Source: Sequoia sempervirens
Lineage: Eukaryota > Streptophyta > Pinopsida > Cupressales > Cupressaceae
Assembly: GCA_007258455.2 (NCBI GenBank)
Contig: VDFB02358134.1
Coordinates: forward strand, 212,575,940-212,639,939
DNA length: 64,000 bases
Reading direction: 5' to 3'
In this document: positions 23,661-36,258 of the stretch, in pieces
Numbering within the stretch: position 1 is the stretch's first letter
Layout: every line of letters begins with the position of its first letter
Position numbers and translations under genes: made by a program
Notes under the pieces: generated by a model
The model's database searches: none
What the model saw: the letters and a program-made list of their open reading frames with translations, nothing else
Told to the model about the DNA's origin: nothing

Positions 23661-26081
23661 AAATAATCCGTCCAATGCTGAAAACTTGGCAAACAAATGC
23701 CTTGGATAAGTACCCTGATGAAAACCTGGAAAACAGGCGTCATGCGTAAATCCCCATCTACACTTGGGGGAAGCTTCCTGATATACGTACCCTCCATCTG
23801 CTTTGCTTCCTGCTACGCTTTCGGCTATGCATCCATCTTCTTGCTATACATCCTTTTCATTCATCCCCTCCATCCTCCCTATCTTACACATCTTGCTTGG
23901 CATATCTCATTTATCCCAATCCTTCCATCCTCCTTGTGATCTTGATAACAATGGGGCAAACATATAAGCATGCTTTGGACACCTCTTAGCATACATTTCC
24001 CTCATCCGCACACTATCCTAATCCTCATTCGCATTCGTCTATCTTCCTTATCCACCTGTCATGCTACCTTCCATATCCCTTCCTTATCCATGCATCCTGT
24101 CTTCATCCATCTCACTCTTTTATCTTCCCATTCACTTGTCTTCCATCCTTCATTCCTCCCCGCACATGACATATCTAGAGTGGGGGCATCTGTCTTCCTT
24201 TGTGCTATAGTCCTTGGAGACACCATTCATCCTATCAAAGCACTTCCTTCCATTTCCCTATCCTCATTTCCTTATCATTATATCCCTATCCCCATCCTCA
24301 TCCTCCTATCCATCCATCAAAACACTCCCTTTCATATCCCCATCTATGTCTTCCTACCAATCCCTTATGTCTTCTCGTCCTCGTCTTTTTATACATCCAA
24401 ACATTCCTTTTAAACCTCCTTATCATTCTTCATCCATCCTAGTATCTATCCATCTACCTAGCCAATCCCCTCTATTCGTCCAATCTCTTCCCCTTCCCCA
24501 TCCCTATCTTCATACCTACCCACCATCACATCCATGTCTCACTATTCCATCCCTACCTATCTCCCCCACCCTTTTCATCTTCCCATCCTCATCTCCTTCT
24601 CCTCATCCCATCTTATAATCCCTTTTCATTGGTATCTCGCTATAGCCTACTATCTCATCATTCATCATCTCATCATTCATTTATCCATCCTTTCATCCTC
24701 CCAATTCCTCTTTTGATGACTTGGATAACTATCCCATCCCTGAGCTTTGTGATCACCATCATCCTCCAATCCAATCTAACAGGTCTATCTTGTCCCATCG
24801 TGTCAGTCCAATCATTTTATCCCCTTATCTAGGGTTATCTCATCATCTTTCATCCATCACTTGACTTTAGCCTTCTGTCGAACTACGTTGCCCCTGCGCT
24901 TTCACGTAGGCAAGGTTGATCATTTGATCCACCCCCGGGGTTCCATCCATCATCTGTCTATATTTTTCCACTTTTCTCCTGTTCTCCATCCTATCTTGGT
25001 CATCCATCGAAATCTCCATCATGGTCCGTCGTCAGCCTTTTATCGAACTACGAGGGCTCTGCGCTTCCACGTAGGCAAGGCTAATCTTTGATCGGCCCCC
25101 GAGCCCCTAGGTTGCTAGGATGTGTCACTCTCCTATCGTGTGTCGTGTCGTCAAGCTATGCCCTCATCTAGTTGGTTCTTAACAAACAAGATCCACTTGT
25201 ATCATCATACCCAATCGGTTCTGAATATCCTGCGTCATATCAATCTTTTAATTTAGTATCCATCATCCGTCTCAACAGGATGCATCCTTCCTAACAGACC
25301 TCATCAATGCCATCCATCCCCTTGATTGATCCTATGGAAAAGGATGTTTGAAATTGATTGCGATCTTTTGATGTTTTTGGCTTTTGTTTATCATTTGAGC
25401 TCCCTATCATCACTTGTCATGGTTGCCTTGATCCATCATATCATGGTGTGCTTTGACTCGTCAACATAGGGGTGTATCTTGATCTTTTGTTTGTCTTCTC
25501 GGTTGTCCCACGTAGTACCCACCAAGATCCCTGAAGTCTTGTGTTACGCTGGGGCATCCTTCTATGCTTGTGATTATCCCAATACCTGGCTCGACCAAGG
25601 TCATCGTGACCTTGGGGTGTTGGGATAGCCTTCTTGTTTGATCTATTTGTTTCATGCATTAGACACTAATCTTCCTTGGTCCTTTATACCTTGGTGTCTT
25701 GTGTCTTATGCTATAGCAAAAATTAGTGCTCCGACGATGGCAAATTGTATTTGGATTTCATTTCCTCTTCATCCTCTCGTCTATCAAAATCCCCCCCATC
25801 TATTCATCCTTCATCACACTCCCCTCCCAATATTCCATCACATTGCATCATCTTCTTCAACTCCCCTTGCATTATCTCATCCATTTCGAGAGCCCACCCG
25901 TGTTCTCTTCAACCCGCATGTCCTCTCGATGGGGCATCCTTCATCCCTAATTTTCATCATTTTCTTTTTCCCTTCCTAGTCACTCCTTTGAATGACTGGG
26001 GCATCTTTTCCAATCTAACCATCTTCTTCTAGGTTCTATGTTTTAATATTCTTTGAAATGATGCTACTGTAACACCATCTC
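23661..26081 (+). other. G1 pyrimidine-rich 3' region, no gene seen
   Basis: The plus strand is strongly C+T rich ('catccttatcc'-like words) and poor in G. Two partly repeated segments at ~24870-24915 and ~25040-25090 share 'tcgaactacg' and 'cacgtaggcaagg'. I see no protein motif; the short open frames follow composition. Confidence 0.6.
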
Positions 26082-26095
26082 AAAGAGGGGAAAAA
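26082..26095 (+). promoter_or_regulatory. G1 polypurine tract
   Basis: aaagaggggaaaaa lies directly before the 3' LTR start TGTAGACATC. Confidence 0.9.
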
Positions 26096-27411
26096 TGTAG
26101 ACATCTAAATTTGGACACTTAATTTATCCAAATTCATCCCCTTTCATCTTATTTTATTAATTAATAATACTACTATTATTTAATTAATATCTTTAATTCT
26201 CCAAATCCCTAAGGTATTTAATCAATAATACCTTATCTCTTTAATCCTCCTTCCATCAATTGAATTAAATAAATATTCCATTTATTTAATTTCCTTCATG
26301 TCACATCCTCCGTGATTTTTATCTTATCCTAATCCTTCTTCTAATCCCATCATTAAGATGTGCACATGCCTAATCCTTGATTAGGATGTGTCACATCCTC
26401 CAACTTTTGCAAGTTGGCCTCTAATCTCTCTTAGCCACCTAACCATCCTCTAATCCTTCACTAACTAGCATAATCAACCTCTCAAGGAATTTTTAATTCC
26501 TTTTATCCTCCCAAGGAATATTAAATTCTTTTTTCTATTCCCCATGTGATCTTTGACTTGCCACATCAAGTCACATGTGAGATCTAACCCTCTTCTAATC
26601 TTCATTAATTAATCTAATTAAGTACTTGCATAATCCTAATCACTTAATTGAGTCAACCCTATTAAATGTTTTTCTTTTTTGACAAGGCTTCTCCACTTCC
26701 CTATGTGAATTTTTAATTCACATTTAATCCCCCAATGCACCCAAAGGAATTCTTTATTCTTTCCCTTCTCCCCATAAGGATATTTGAGGAATTTTTAATT
26801 CCTCGCATGTCCTCTCACCCACATGGGACAAGGACATCCTTTATGAGGATATCTTGGCCAAATCCCTATGGTCCTTTGAAGTACATCCATGTCATGTACT
26901 TCTCTTACACCTCATCTCCACCTCATCTTTCTTAAGCCTCTTCACATGCCACATGTCAAGATGTGAGGGCTTGTGAGTTCTCAACTCATCTTAGCCCTAC
27001 ATCTTGATATTTGGTGGCTCAATCTTGACCATCCATCTCTTCTAGGAATTCTCAAAATTCCTATAAATACCCCCTCTTTTCTCTCATTTTGAAGGAGATC
27101 ATTTTGCTAGCCAAACTCTTGCAATTTTGTTTCTCAATCTACACTTAGCCATTTTCATGTTTTCATCCACTTGCACCCATCCTCACAACATCATTTAGCT
27201 TGCACCAAGAGCCATCCAAGGAGCATACACATCAAAGATCGAAGGGCCAATCAAAGGATTGATTCGACGCAAGGTATATAGTTCCATTTTTTTGCTTTCA
27301 TCTTGTGTTGTTTCCAACTTAGGCTAATCTTGAGGTGTAGGTTGTTTTGGTGTTTATTTGCACTCTTTCACTTGCTGCTCATTTTCTAATGCTCACATTC
27401 AACCTATCACA
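26096..27411 (+). repeat. G1 3' LTR
   Basis: 1316 bp, almost identical to 16446-17764, ending CTATCACA before the TSD caagt (27412-27416). Confidence 0.95.
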
Positions 27412-27416
27412 CAAGT

Positions 27417-29215
27417 ATAATTGAATAGATGCATTACTTCATTAAATATCTTTTAAAGATTATGAAATAAAATATATAATTCAAGGAGAATATATTTTAA
27501 GATAATTATTTAAGATTTTTATGAAATCTTGGACATCATTATTAAATTTCGCTTATATTATCAAGTCTCTAATGAAGTTGTCCTTAAAGCATTTTGATTG
27601 AGGTATTAGAACCTTGCTATCATAAGAAAGTTTCTTAATTTAGAAGTCTTACCCTTGGTATGGAAATCATTAAGTATTTTATTGACTTTTAGTAAAATTA
27701 ATTATCTTCTAATTGTATTCATCAAATTATTCCAAGAGACTATAAAATAGAATGATATTTTAATTGAGATTAACTAGAAAGATATGAAGGCTTGATGTTC
27801 ATGAATAATCTATGTTTAGGTTTTGGTATTGTACTTGATATTAGTAGAAGTGAAGGTAAAGAAGAACCTTTAAAACTTATATCAATAATTTTATTAATGA
27901 TACTTTTGTTTTCTTTTAAACTCTCATAGTTATGTGAAAAATCTATGTTGACTTAGAGAAACACTTGAAGAGAAAGTTCACCACTTTAATATTTTTATAG
28001 CTCTAATATCTCATAATAGTGATACTTTGAACTAAATCATCTTAACTTCAAATTTTATTTCATTTACGTAGCTCGTATAACCTTGTTAGCTTGAATTGAG
28101 ATAAAAAATTTGGTCGCATCATATGTGTTTCTAGGGAATGGCATACTCATATTTATTATATTTTCCATTTCTAGAATTTAGGAAGAAAAGAGTATTCCAA
28201 TTAAGTTAAATAAAAAGAATTTTTTTTCAACATTTGAATTTGTCTTATGGGAAATAATGTAGGTCAATAATTGAAGTTGTGAATTTGACTTAAGGTTTGG
28301 AGAATTAATGTTTTCTTAGAAGTGAATTCTTGAATTTAAGACCTATTGGCTATTGATTTAGTTAGGTAAGTATCTCATTATACTTTTGGTAAACTTTTGA
28401 GAAACCCTTGACAGGCACATCATGTCAATTAGTTGTGGCATTAAGCTCCTGAATGTAAAATATGATGAGACTTATCAGATATTTGGATTTTTTCTTAAAA
28501 GTGTTGTGAGATAGATAGACCTCATATTCCTATCACCGTCTCTTATGGAGTAAACAATTAACTTGAATCATTGGTTTTATATGGACTTTCCTATTTTTGT
28601 TGAATTGGATGTTCTTGGGATGAAGTACATTTTAGAAGTTGTATATGCATTTTATTTTTCTACATTATTGGAGGATGAGATCTAGGTTGATCTTGATACA
28701 TAAATCTATGTAGAGCAGCAGAGTGAACCTCTGTAGTTGAAGACTTTACTAGTCAGAAATGTGTAATGAAGTTGTAAATGGTCATGTCAGTGAGATAGCT
28801 TGATCATTGCCAGTGAGGCATCTTGTAAACAGTGAGACATTTCATTAAGCTAGTGAGGCATTTTTATGAGTGGTTTTTCATCTTGATGAGGGTTTTCCAC
28901 TCATGAAATTCTTTGTGTTATGGTTCTTTTGTGGATGCAATGATGATCTTGTTGTTTCCTTAATTTGCATTACAATATTTGAATTTATGTGCATTTTGTT
29001 ATCTTTGTGTAAGCCTACGTGGCTAGATTATGTAAAGGAACAACCTTTTGTTGATATACATATTAACTGATTAATGTATGAACTTCTTTCTAGAATAATG
29101 ATGAAGTTATTTAATTATTCCTCTTTTTGCGAACCATTTTATAATAATTTTATTCTATTAAATTATTTGGGAAATTAAGGGTTATAATTAGTAAGTAAGA
29201 TTTTTGGACCTTACA
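27417..29215 (+). repeat. E1 LTR2, second segment
   Basis: It continues LTR2 after G1 and aligns with 2577-3655 and then 11068-11793. It ends CTTACA before the TSD attca. At ~28480-28495 it preserves the empty site of S1. No gene is seen; the frame at 28870-29070 is not conserved in LTR1. Confidence 0.85.
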
Positions 29216-29223
29216 ATTCAACA
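29216..29223 (+). repeat. Right TSD of E1 and last bases of the C1 5' LTR
   Basis: attca (29216-29220) matches gttca at 402-406, with one mismatch. aca at 29221-29223 completes the C1 LTR end. Confidence 0.65.
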
Positions 29224-29225
29224 AT

Positions 29226-29241
29226 TGGTGTTGGAGCTTCG
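29226..29241 (+). promoter_or_regulatory. C1 primer-binding site, degenerate
   Basis: TGGTGTTGGAGCTTCG lies 2 bases after the LTR end. It resembles the TGGTATCAGAGC class found in copia elements, with several mismatches. Confidence 0.5.
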
Positions 29242-29246
29242 TTCCT

Positions 29247-30411
29247 TTGAAAAAATTTAACAACTTAAGGAAGATATTGAAGTTTGAGCAGATGTCTGAC
29301 AAAAAATATCTTGTTCCTCTGGAAGAGATCTCTGCAACTAATGAACTCCATGCTGCTCTTGAAGATTTGGATAAAAGTGAAGATGAGAAAGAAATTCTAA
29401 AAGACAATTTGAAAGAATCAAATGAATGCATTAGTAAATTAAGAGATCAAATCAAGAATTTCAAGGAAAGGTTTAGAGAATTTAGTGATTAGTTGAAGAA
29501 GGATAATGAAGACATCACCAGACTAAATGTGCAAGTGGAAGAAAATAAAAGAATTGAAGAATGTCAGAAAGCTAAAAATCAGAATAAAATTGATGAATGT
29601 AAAAAGCTTGAACAAGAAGTGGTAACCCTAATATCTAACTTGGAGAAAGCAAGAGCTCATGAAGAAAAATTCAAAACAAGTACTACAATGCTTGATGAGT
29701 TGATCACATTTCAGAAACTAGCCAAGAATAAATGTGGTCTAGGACTTGAAGAAGGACAAAGTTCAAAGGAAAATTAGATTCCCAACAAAGTGAACAATCA
29801 AAGGAAGATTCAAGGAAATAGCAAACAGTTCAAGAACCAAAGAAGCAATACCTGAAAGGACCCCTATTAGACAACCTAATGCTCAAAGTTACCCATCTTT
29901 TAATGGCGTTTGTTTCTCATGCAATAAATTTGGTCATAGGACAATTGAATGTAGAAGTAGAATGAATTAGAATGTTTGATTTTTCTTTGGACAATTTTTT
30001 TCCTACAAAAGGTTTGGACATAGAGCTATTGAATGCAGAAGTCAAATAATGATGAACAGATTCAATACTGGTAGAATGGCTCAATCTTTTCAAGGCTATT
30101 GCTATATATGTTATGATTTTGGACATAAAGCTAACCAGTGCAGATCAAGAATAAATTCAAATTAGTTTGGTCAGAAAAAAGTTGTGTGCTACACATGCAA
30201 CAAACCAACACACATTTCAAAATTTTGTAGAAGAAAAATTGAGAAGAAACCTGATCCGGAACAAAAGAACAAACCTGTGAACAAAGTGGATCCTATCGAA
30301 GTGACAAAAGAAATGAAGAAATTTTGGAAGAAAAAGGAAGAACCTAAAAATAAGGATGATTCAAATACATCTATACCTGCATCTAGTGTAGATACTTCTT
30401 CTAAAAACTAA
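29247..30411 (+). pseudogene. C1 Gag, coiled coil and zinc knuckles
   Basis: This is a copia-type Gag C-terminal half. The first part (29247-29777, one in-frame TAG at ~29490) is strongly charged with heptad-like leucines, a coiled coil, and ends in a TTMLDELITFQK..KCGLGLEEGQSS segment typical of copia Gag linkers. Four CCHC-type knuckles follow: 29911-29952 (CFSCNKFGHRTIEC), a decayed one ending ~30036 that has lost its cysteines, 30100-30141 (CYICYDFGHKANQC) and 30187-30228 (CYTCNKPTHISKFC). A basic, lysine-rich tail ends at 30411. Gag packages element RNA. The N-terminal Gag domain is not evident, and stops and frameshifts separate the parts, so it is not functional as it stands. Confidence 0.8.
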
Positions 30412-32692
30412 ACCTAGCAATGGTTTTAGGGGTAGCAATGATAGAGAAATATATCAAACCCCCGATATATGAGCTGTCAAGAAGTGACCTGAGGATATGA
30501 TGTAAGGTATCATTCTGAAGATGTTGAAGAAGTTTTTGGTAGAAAATATGCAAATTTGGAGAATTATGGAGCATTTTAGGGTTTACAATGTATGTTACAA
30601 AATGTTTATCAGCTTTTGAAGTTAGAATGCATTTAATGAAAAATTAGGGGAAAATACGTAAGATATAAAGTGAGAAACTAAGTCGAGTTAAATCACATTT
30701 GCACAATTGGGAAGAAGCATGGCAAGCTTGATTCAAGAGCACCTAGTGTTGTTTTGCCTCCAATAGGAAATTTTGTAAAATTTGAATTCTATCATGAAAA
30801 GCATCGTAAAAGGTTATGATAAGGTCTATTCAAATGTATATGAGTCCCTAATAGGTCTCTAGGAGGTCAAAGTGGTTAAATTGCAAAAAAATGTCTATTT
30901 AGATGAAATTGTTGTGAATAATGTAAAAATGCAAAAAAGTACACAAAATTAGGAAGATGAAGAGTCATATTTGTAAAAGTAGTTTGTGGGTCATTGGAAG
31001 TTCAAGGGAAGTTAGTTTAACTATTGGGAAACATCTTTAAAAGCATTGCAAGGTGAGGAAAAGCATTGAACTCTGTATCTTGTAACCATTTTTGTGTGAA
31101 TAAAAGTACTCGGTCTGCAATACCTTGTTTATTTCTGTGGTTTATTAGATTTGTAAGGCATGTACAGTAACATCAGGTGCTAATCTTTGTTATTTAAGAT
31201 AGAATACTGAAGTAGCTTTCATTCAAGTCTATTTTGGAGGAATTTAAGTGAGTGCAAAGACTGTTTAAGCCCTTTTACAGTGAACTGGTTGAAACCCTCA
31301 AATTATGGGTTTTTAGAGTCTGGAAGGGTTTTAATGACCATTCCAACGATGTAGGATTAGAGGATCGGTGGAATGGATTAATATAGGGTTTATTTAGTGT
31401 TGTGTGTGTTTGCAAATGTAGGGGAAGCAAGGTTGCAAGGTTTATGTTGTTTCCTTCACAAATTCTTCTGAGTTTTCTCCATGAAGGTTGATGGTTTTAA
31501 GTTAGAAAATGTTTTAAATGCATTCAAGATGGTTAGTAGAAGGTTCCTAGAGCATGTACAGACCTTTTGCAATTTTTTTGGCTGAATGAAGATTGGAATT
31601 TGTGATTTTAAGTGAAATACATAAGTTAAGTTGTTGCCCCACTTAATTTACATTGATTTTTGGTTCAAGAGTGATGGCTAAGTGCAGGGTTTTGAAGAAA
31701 TAGCATTTGAAAAGGATTGGAGATGGTGTAGATAGGATTTTCAAGTATATTTAAATACTTTTGAAGCATTGGCACATTGGTATGTGGTTTGGAAGGCATA
31801 GTTTCTACAAATCCTCATTGAAAGAAGCCTAATTCAAGCTTTAAGTAAGGATTTCTTGATCTACTATTTCAGTGAGTGAATTTCCTTGGAAATATGGTTG
31901 ACTTGGTGGTTTGAGACCTGATTAGTGGCTTAAGAGAAAAAAATTAGACAAGCATCAAGTTTTAAGGGTAGTCCCTTTGTAAAATAGGCCTAATTGAGGC
32001 TCTTTAGGCTGCGGAAAGTCAATTATTCTCATATATTTTTCAAAAAAAGTGTACCTTCTATTTAATTATGTTAAATTAGGCCCAAATGGGTCATAGAATC
32101 TGGTTTTTTTGTGGAGATTCAATATGGTGTTAAATTTATACCTGATTTTAGCTTGTTGGACTACTACTAGGATTTGGTGTCTTAGAAGTGCATGTTAAAA
32201 GAGTTGATTTTTTCAGAGTTTTTCTCAATGGGTTTTTTCTTTTATTAATTCAATATGTTGATAATGAAAGTGTTTTAGTGTCTAATGGAAAGTTAGAATC
32301 AAGATTTGTTGAATGGGTGCCTTGTAGAAATGAGGAATCAAGTGTTAAAGAGGTGAACTTTGTTGACAATTTAAGTGAATTAATGGTGAATGTGAAATTG
32401 ATCTTCTCAGTTAGAGTTTTGGGTCATGAGAACCATTTATGTTTGTAGATGCCCTGCATCAGCACTTACGAGATTTGAAAGTGATTCAGAGTATTTTGCA
32501 TCAAAACCGTAGTTTTCGACAAAGCTTGAAAAGGTATTTACTGTTATCTAAATTTTTTGGGTTTTAGTTGAAGCATATTTCCTTAAGCATATATAAGTAG
32601 TTTGAGGGAAATAAATTGAAAATCCCACTATTGTGGAAGTATATGAGAGACCCCAACCCAAATTCAGAAGGTATTCTTGGAAAGTCTATGAA
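30412..32692 (+). other. C1 internal stretch, no gene identified
   Basis: This 2.3 kb lies where protease, integrase and RT would be expected. I find no DSGA, DDE or YVDD-type motif in either direction. A frame at 32188-32448 has no recognisable motif. Confidence 0.5.
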
Positions 32693-35600
32693 ATGGATCC
32701 TGTGGGTGCGTTCTCACACATTCTGACTAATGTCCTACCCACTGAAGACACTAGTACATTCATGGAAAGCTAGAAGAATTTAACCACCAAGAACTTAGAG
32801 ATCTTTGGATAGATGAATTGGCATGGGATAATCACTCTATAAAACTTGAATATGAAAACCTAGTGCGGAAGAAGCTTGATGTTTGGAATTGGTTCCCTAA
32901 CTTTTCAAATGAGATGGATGTTAAATTTGTTAGGATGGAAATTAGTAGGATACATGATAAGTTTGTGTGGAAAATCATAGTCGGGTTAATCATCAAGGAG
33001 GTAATCCAAGCCATAACTACTCTCTATGCCCTTGGACCCTTACTAGTGTTGAAAGTTGTGAAAAATGATGTGGTCATGAAGCTAACTGGAGCCACATTTG
33101 ACAGAAGAGCTCTAACTGCTAAACCTATCACAAACCCAGCCATGAGATGTGTTGCTATTATGATTGGACATCAAATATACTTTACTAATTGAGGGAATTT
33201 TGTGCCTGCTACAACAATTCATACTACATATGAAATGGTAGTGAATGGAAGAGATTATGATCCATGTGAGTTGCTCTGATTGCAACTTATGGAGAATCTG
33301 AGCATAATTAAGTCGAAGAAACACTCTTTTAAATTTGGTACATTGGTAGTTTGTCTATTGTTCTACTTTTTAAGGGAATTAATAGGAAGGAAAAGCATTA
33401 TCTCGGAGTGCAACAGGTCGGTTGCACATCAAATATTTGAACACCTGCACCATCTTGGAGATTTCAGAGCACAAAATAATGCATTGAATGCACTCTTTGT
33501 AGTTTTCCACAATGATGTGCATGAAAGAGAAATGGTTCCCAAAAGCCTAGTGAAGAAGTATGCAAAGGACATAAATTTTCTTGTAAGCATAGATGAATGC
33601 ATCATAGAAGCATTTGAACCCATAACTCTTTGGATAGAACCTTTCCAGGGTTATGAGGTTGATGAACAACTTGCTAGGAGGTTTACTGAAATGTTGTTAA
33701 GCAGTCCAAGGGACCCCTCTCTACCCAAACATGGAATGCATGAAGAAAAATTTAGTGAAGTCCACTTGGAAACTTTTGCATCCCATAGAGAAAAGACAAC
33801 AAGAAATAATGTTGAGGAATTCTTCCAAGGGCATTCATTCTCTAAGGATGATATAGATCAATTGAAGGAATCTCTTGATGAGAGGAAGACCAGATCAACA
33901 GCACTATCCTCTAGACCTAGGAAATTGAGAAGAATATCTTCTGCTACTACACCTACTTCTAGTGTTGCTGCAAAAAAGAAAGGAAAGAAGAAAGAACACT
34001 AGAACATGGTACTCTTGCATCAGTTGATGTAAATTCCTCCACTAGACCTAGTACTTGTGCTTCTAAAACAAAGAACATGCCCCCTGTTGTACCATTTGTT
34101 ACTCCCAGAAGAAGAAGGGTAAAGAAAAAGGAAAACAAGAAAAGAAACTTAAGTGATTTTGTATAGGAAGAAATAGATATTGGCTTGAAAGAAGAGAAAA
34201 AGTTGAAGAGAAATAAAAGGAGCAGTACTTCCACTAATAATGAAGAAGAAAAAACTAGAGTCGATATCTCAACAGATGAAGATTCAAAGGAAGAAGAGAA
34301 TAATTTCACAATTCATGTGCATGAGAAGAAGAATGCAGAATGCACATCAGATCCTAAGGAGGACATGCCTAGGTTTTCCAATAAGTGAGCAACCATCTCT
34401 AAATTTGGAAGCCTTTAGACTTTGATCTTATGCTGATTGCTAAATTGTTTGATGAAGTCAATAATGAAGATAAGGAAACCATTATCAATGCTTTCACTCA
34501 GTATATAGTTATTAGTAATGTGAGTATGGAATCTATCCAAAAAAAAGTGACTGATAATGTTTGAAAAGAATTAGTACAAAGAAGGCACGAAGCTTTAGAT
34601 GTTGATGACAAGATGAAAATTGATGCCTTGAATTCTTATGGTTCCTCCCTATTTGAGGAAGAGGTTGCTAATTTGTTAAAGAAATGTTCTACATTGTTTA
34701 GATTCAAACTAAGAGTCAATATGCTGGTATTGGCATGGTGTGATGGTTTATAGGTGGCATTGTTGTTCTTGCCACCAAGGTTCAAACCCCATTGGGGTGG
34801 TTTTGTTGAATGGTTGTATTCCAGTTCATAGCTCCGGTCAAAAGCATTTACCCCTTGAATAAAAAAAACTAAGATTCAATATGATTATGAATAAGGAGAA
34901 AGATAGTATAGAAAAGGTAAGAGAAGAAACTATGGACACAATCAGAAACTTGGCAAGGAATTATGAGACAAGAACTAGTTCCTTATCACGTACAACTCAG
35001 ATACGGGAGAATGTTAATATCACAGAAGTAATGGATCATCCAATTCTATAAAGTGTTGGTGAAATACATGATGTTTCAAAGACACCCGCCCCTCTAAATG
35101 ATACAGAGGAGATTACCAGCAAATAGACTGAAGATCAACATAAAGATGATACCAATAATGAACCAAAAGAACATATGAATCTACCAGAAATAATGGTGAG
35201 AAAGAGAAAGATGAAAATGAAGGAAGCAAGGATAAAAATAAAAATGATGATAAGGATGATGAGGATAAAAAGGAGAAAGAAAGAAAAGATAAATATTTTG
35301 GAAAATCCTCTAAATAAGAAAAATAAGAAGGAAAACAAGAGGAAAATGAAGAAGAAAAGAAGGAAGAGGAAGACAAGAAAGAAACTAAGGGAGAAACAGT
35401 TGAAGCAGAAAACCCCAAGGCTACTGACATATCAAAGCCCACTGGAGAATCATCTGGAAGCACTCTCAAAGGTTTATTGTCAAGGAAAAAATTACTTCAC
35501 CCTGTGCTACCACGTCAGTTAATTAAGCTACCATCACATTCGGGCTATGTAGATTTAACTAAGATTGCACCAAGTGAGAAAATAAAGATTTGTGGTACTT

Positions 35601-36258
35601 TTCTCAACTTTGTTATAGACGAAATTGTTGAAAATTATCACAAAGGAAATGGATTGATAAATGAAGCTATTAGAGCTTTATAGGAGACAACCCCTAATGT
35701 CACCACTGATGATTCTTTAGCACCGATTAAGAACTTAGAGTTTATATTTGATTCTATCAAGGAATACACCTCCAATCTTAAGGTACAGATTGTCAAAGAG
35801 GAAAAGTCAAGTCTTCTAGAAAAAAGGTTAATAATTCTACAAGATAAGTGTGCACTTGTGCATGATAGAGTGTTGCAAAGGTTGAAAGAGGTAAGGGACT
35901 GTGATGAGCAAGCTCTGATATTATTTTTTTATTGCATGCAGTGGTCTAATGCCACTCAAAGTATTAAGGACTTAATGGACTCAATAGAGTCTCAACTTGG
36001 TGATGCCTCTGAAGACTACAAGGTTATAGATGATAGAAACTACATTGGTTGGACTTCTATTGTAGACCTTTAGAACAAGTTTTTCATTCTCCAAAGGCAA
36101 AAAGAAGATGCTATAAGGTGGTTTGGACAGCTTGGAGATCTGGCAATGTCCAAACATATTTCCATATCAAGTGCCTTGGTAGATGCAGAAAAAATGGTGA
36201 AAATGAATACCAATCCTTCCACTCCTAAAGAAGGAGAAGAGTGCCTAATGGAACTATA
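32693..36258 (+). pseudogene. C1 long decayed ORF of unknown function
   Basis: Frames linked by frameshifts and stops suggest one former gene of roughly 1100 codons. It starts MDPVGAFSHILTNVLPTED at 32693. It continues through RDLWIDELAWDNHSIKLEYE (~32805-32865) and KLDVWNWFPNF, a QLMENLSIIKSKKHSFKFGT segment followed by a hydrophobic stretch (~33285-33400), and the intact frame 33280-34002 ending in a basic KKKGKKKEH tail. A lysine/glutamate-rich region follows (34140-35470), then helical C-terminal pieces (35477-36073). The hydrophobic-plus-charged N-terminal part recalls the 'putative plant transposon protein' type domain, but that is a weak impression. It lies between gag and the 3' LTR, where pol is missing. 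A SINE interrupts it at 34724-34865. Confidence 0.5.
34706..34883 (+). mobile_element. tRNA-derived SINE with its target duplication
   Basis: The body at 34724-34865 has an A-box-like TGGCATGGTGTGATGG (34731-34746), a B box GGTTCAAACCCC (34779-34790) and an A-rich tail (ccccttgaataaaaaaaa). It is flanked by an 18-bp direct repeat with one mismatch: aaactaagagtcaatatg (34706-34723) and aaactaagattcaatatg (34866-34883). Long, imperfect flanking repeats plus pol III boxes and an A tail are diagnostic of LINE-mobilised SINEs. It interrupts the C1 unknown ORF and has no coding capacity. Confidence 0.88.

Larger units (their letters stand above)
16446..27411 (+). mobile_element. G1, young non-autonomous LTR element with G-patch ORF
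   Basis: This 11.0 kb element has near-identical LTRs (16446-17764 and 26096-27411), a perfect 5-bp TSD (caagt), a PBS and a PPT. The interior holds two tandem-repeat arrays, a proline/serine-rich ORF ending in a G-patch, an AT-rich simple repeat and a long pyrimidine-rich tail. No RT, RNase H or integrase motif is visible on either strand, so mobility must have been supplied in trans. A G-patch followed by a GLG motif is also seen near the protease in Tat/Ogre-type gypsy polyproteins, which suggests descent from that lineage; this is an inference. High LTR identity makes it the youngest insertion in the nest. Confidence 0.9.
407..29215 (+). mobile_element. E1, nested LARD-like LTR retrotransposon
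   Basis: The ends are TGTCATGACC at 407 and TTACA at 29215, flanked by gttca (402-406) and attca (29216-29220), a 5-bp TSD with one mismatch. After subtracting nested insertions, LTR1 is about 3975 bp (407-3655 plus 11068-11793) and LTR2 about 3941 bp (14304-16440 plus 27412-29215). The interior 11794-14303 is only 2.5 kb and has no gag or pol. A PBS follows LTR1 and a purine tract precedes LTR2, so this is a retroelement derivative that depends on proteins from elsewhere. It interrupts the C1 5' LTR and is itself interrupted by S1 and G1. Confidence 0.85.

Noticed and set aside
23320..23797. Phe/Leu/Asp-rich minus-strand ORF resembling membrane segments
   Set aside because: It is the complement of the CCAAAAAT simple repeat.
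407..29215. E1 as an autonomous chromovirus
   Set aside because: The PBS and PPT fit, but the 2.5 kb interior has no pol or chromodomain that I can find.
33959..34309. Serine/leucine-rich minus-strand ORFs (also 35113-35469)
   Set aside because: They are shadows of the Lys/Glu-rich plus-strand reading of the C1 unknown ORF.
34779..34790. B box read as part of a tRNA gene
   Set aside because: No cloverleaf can be drawn, and the A-rich tail with 18-bp flanking repeats shows a SINE.
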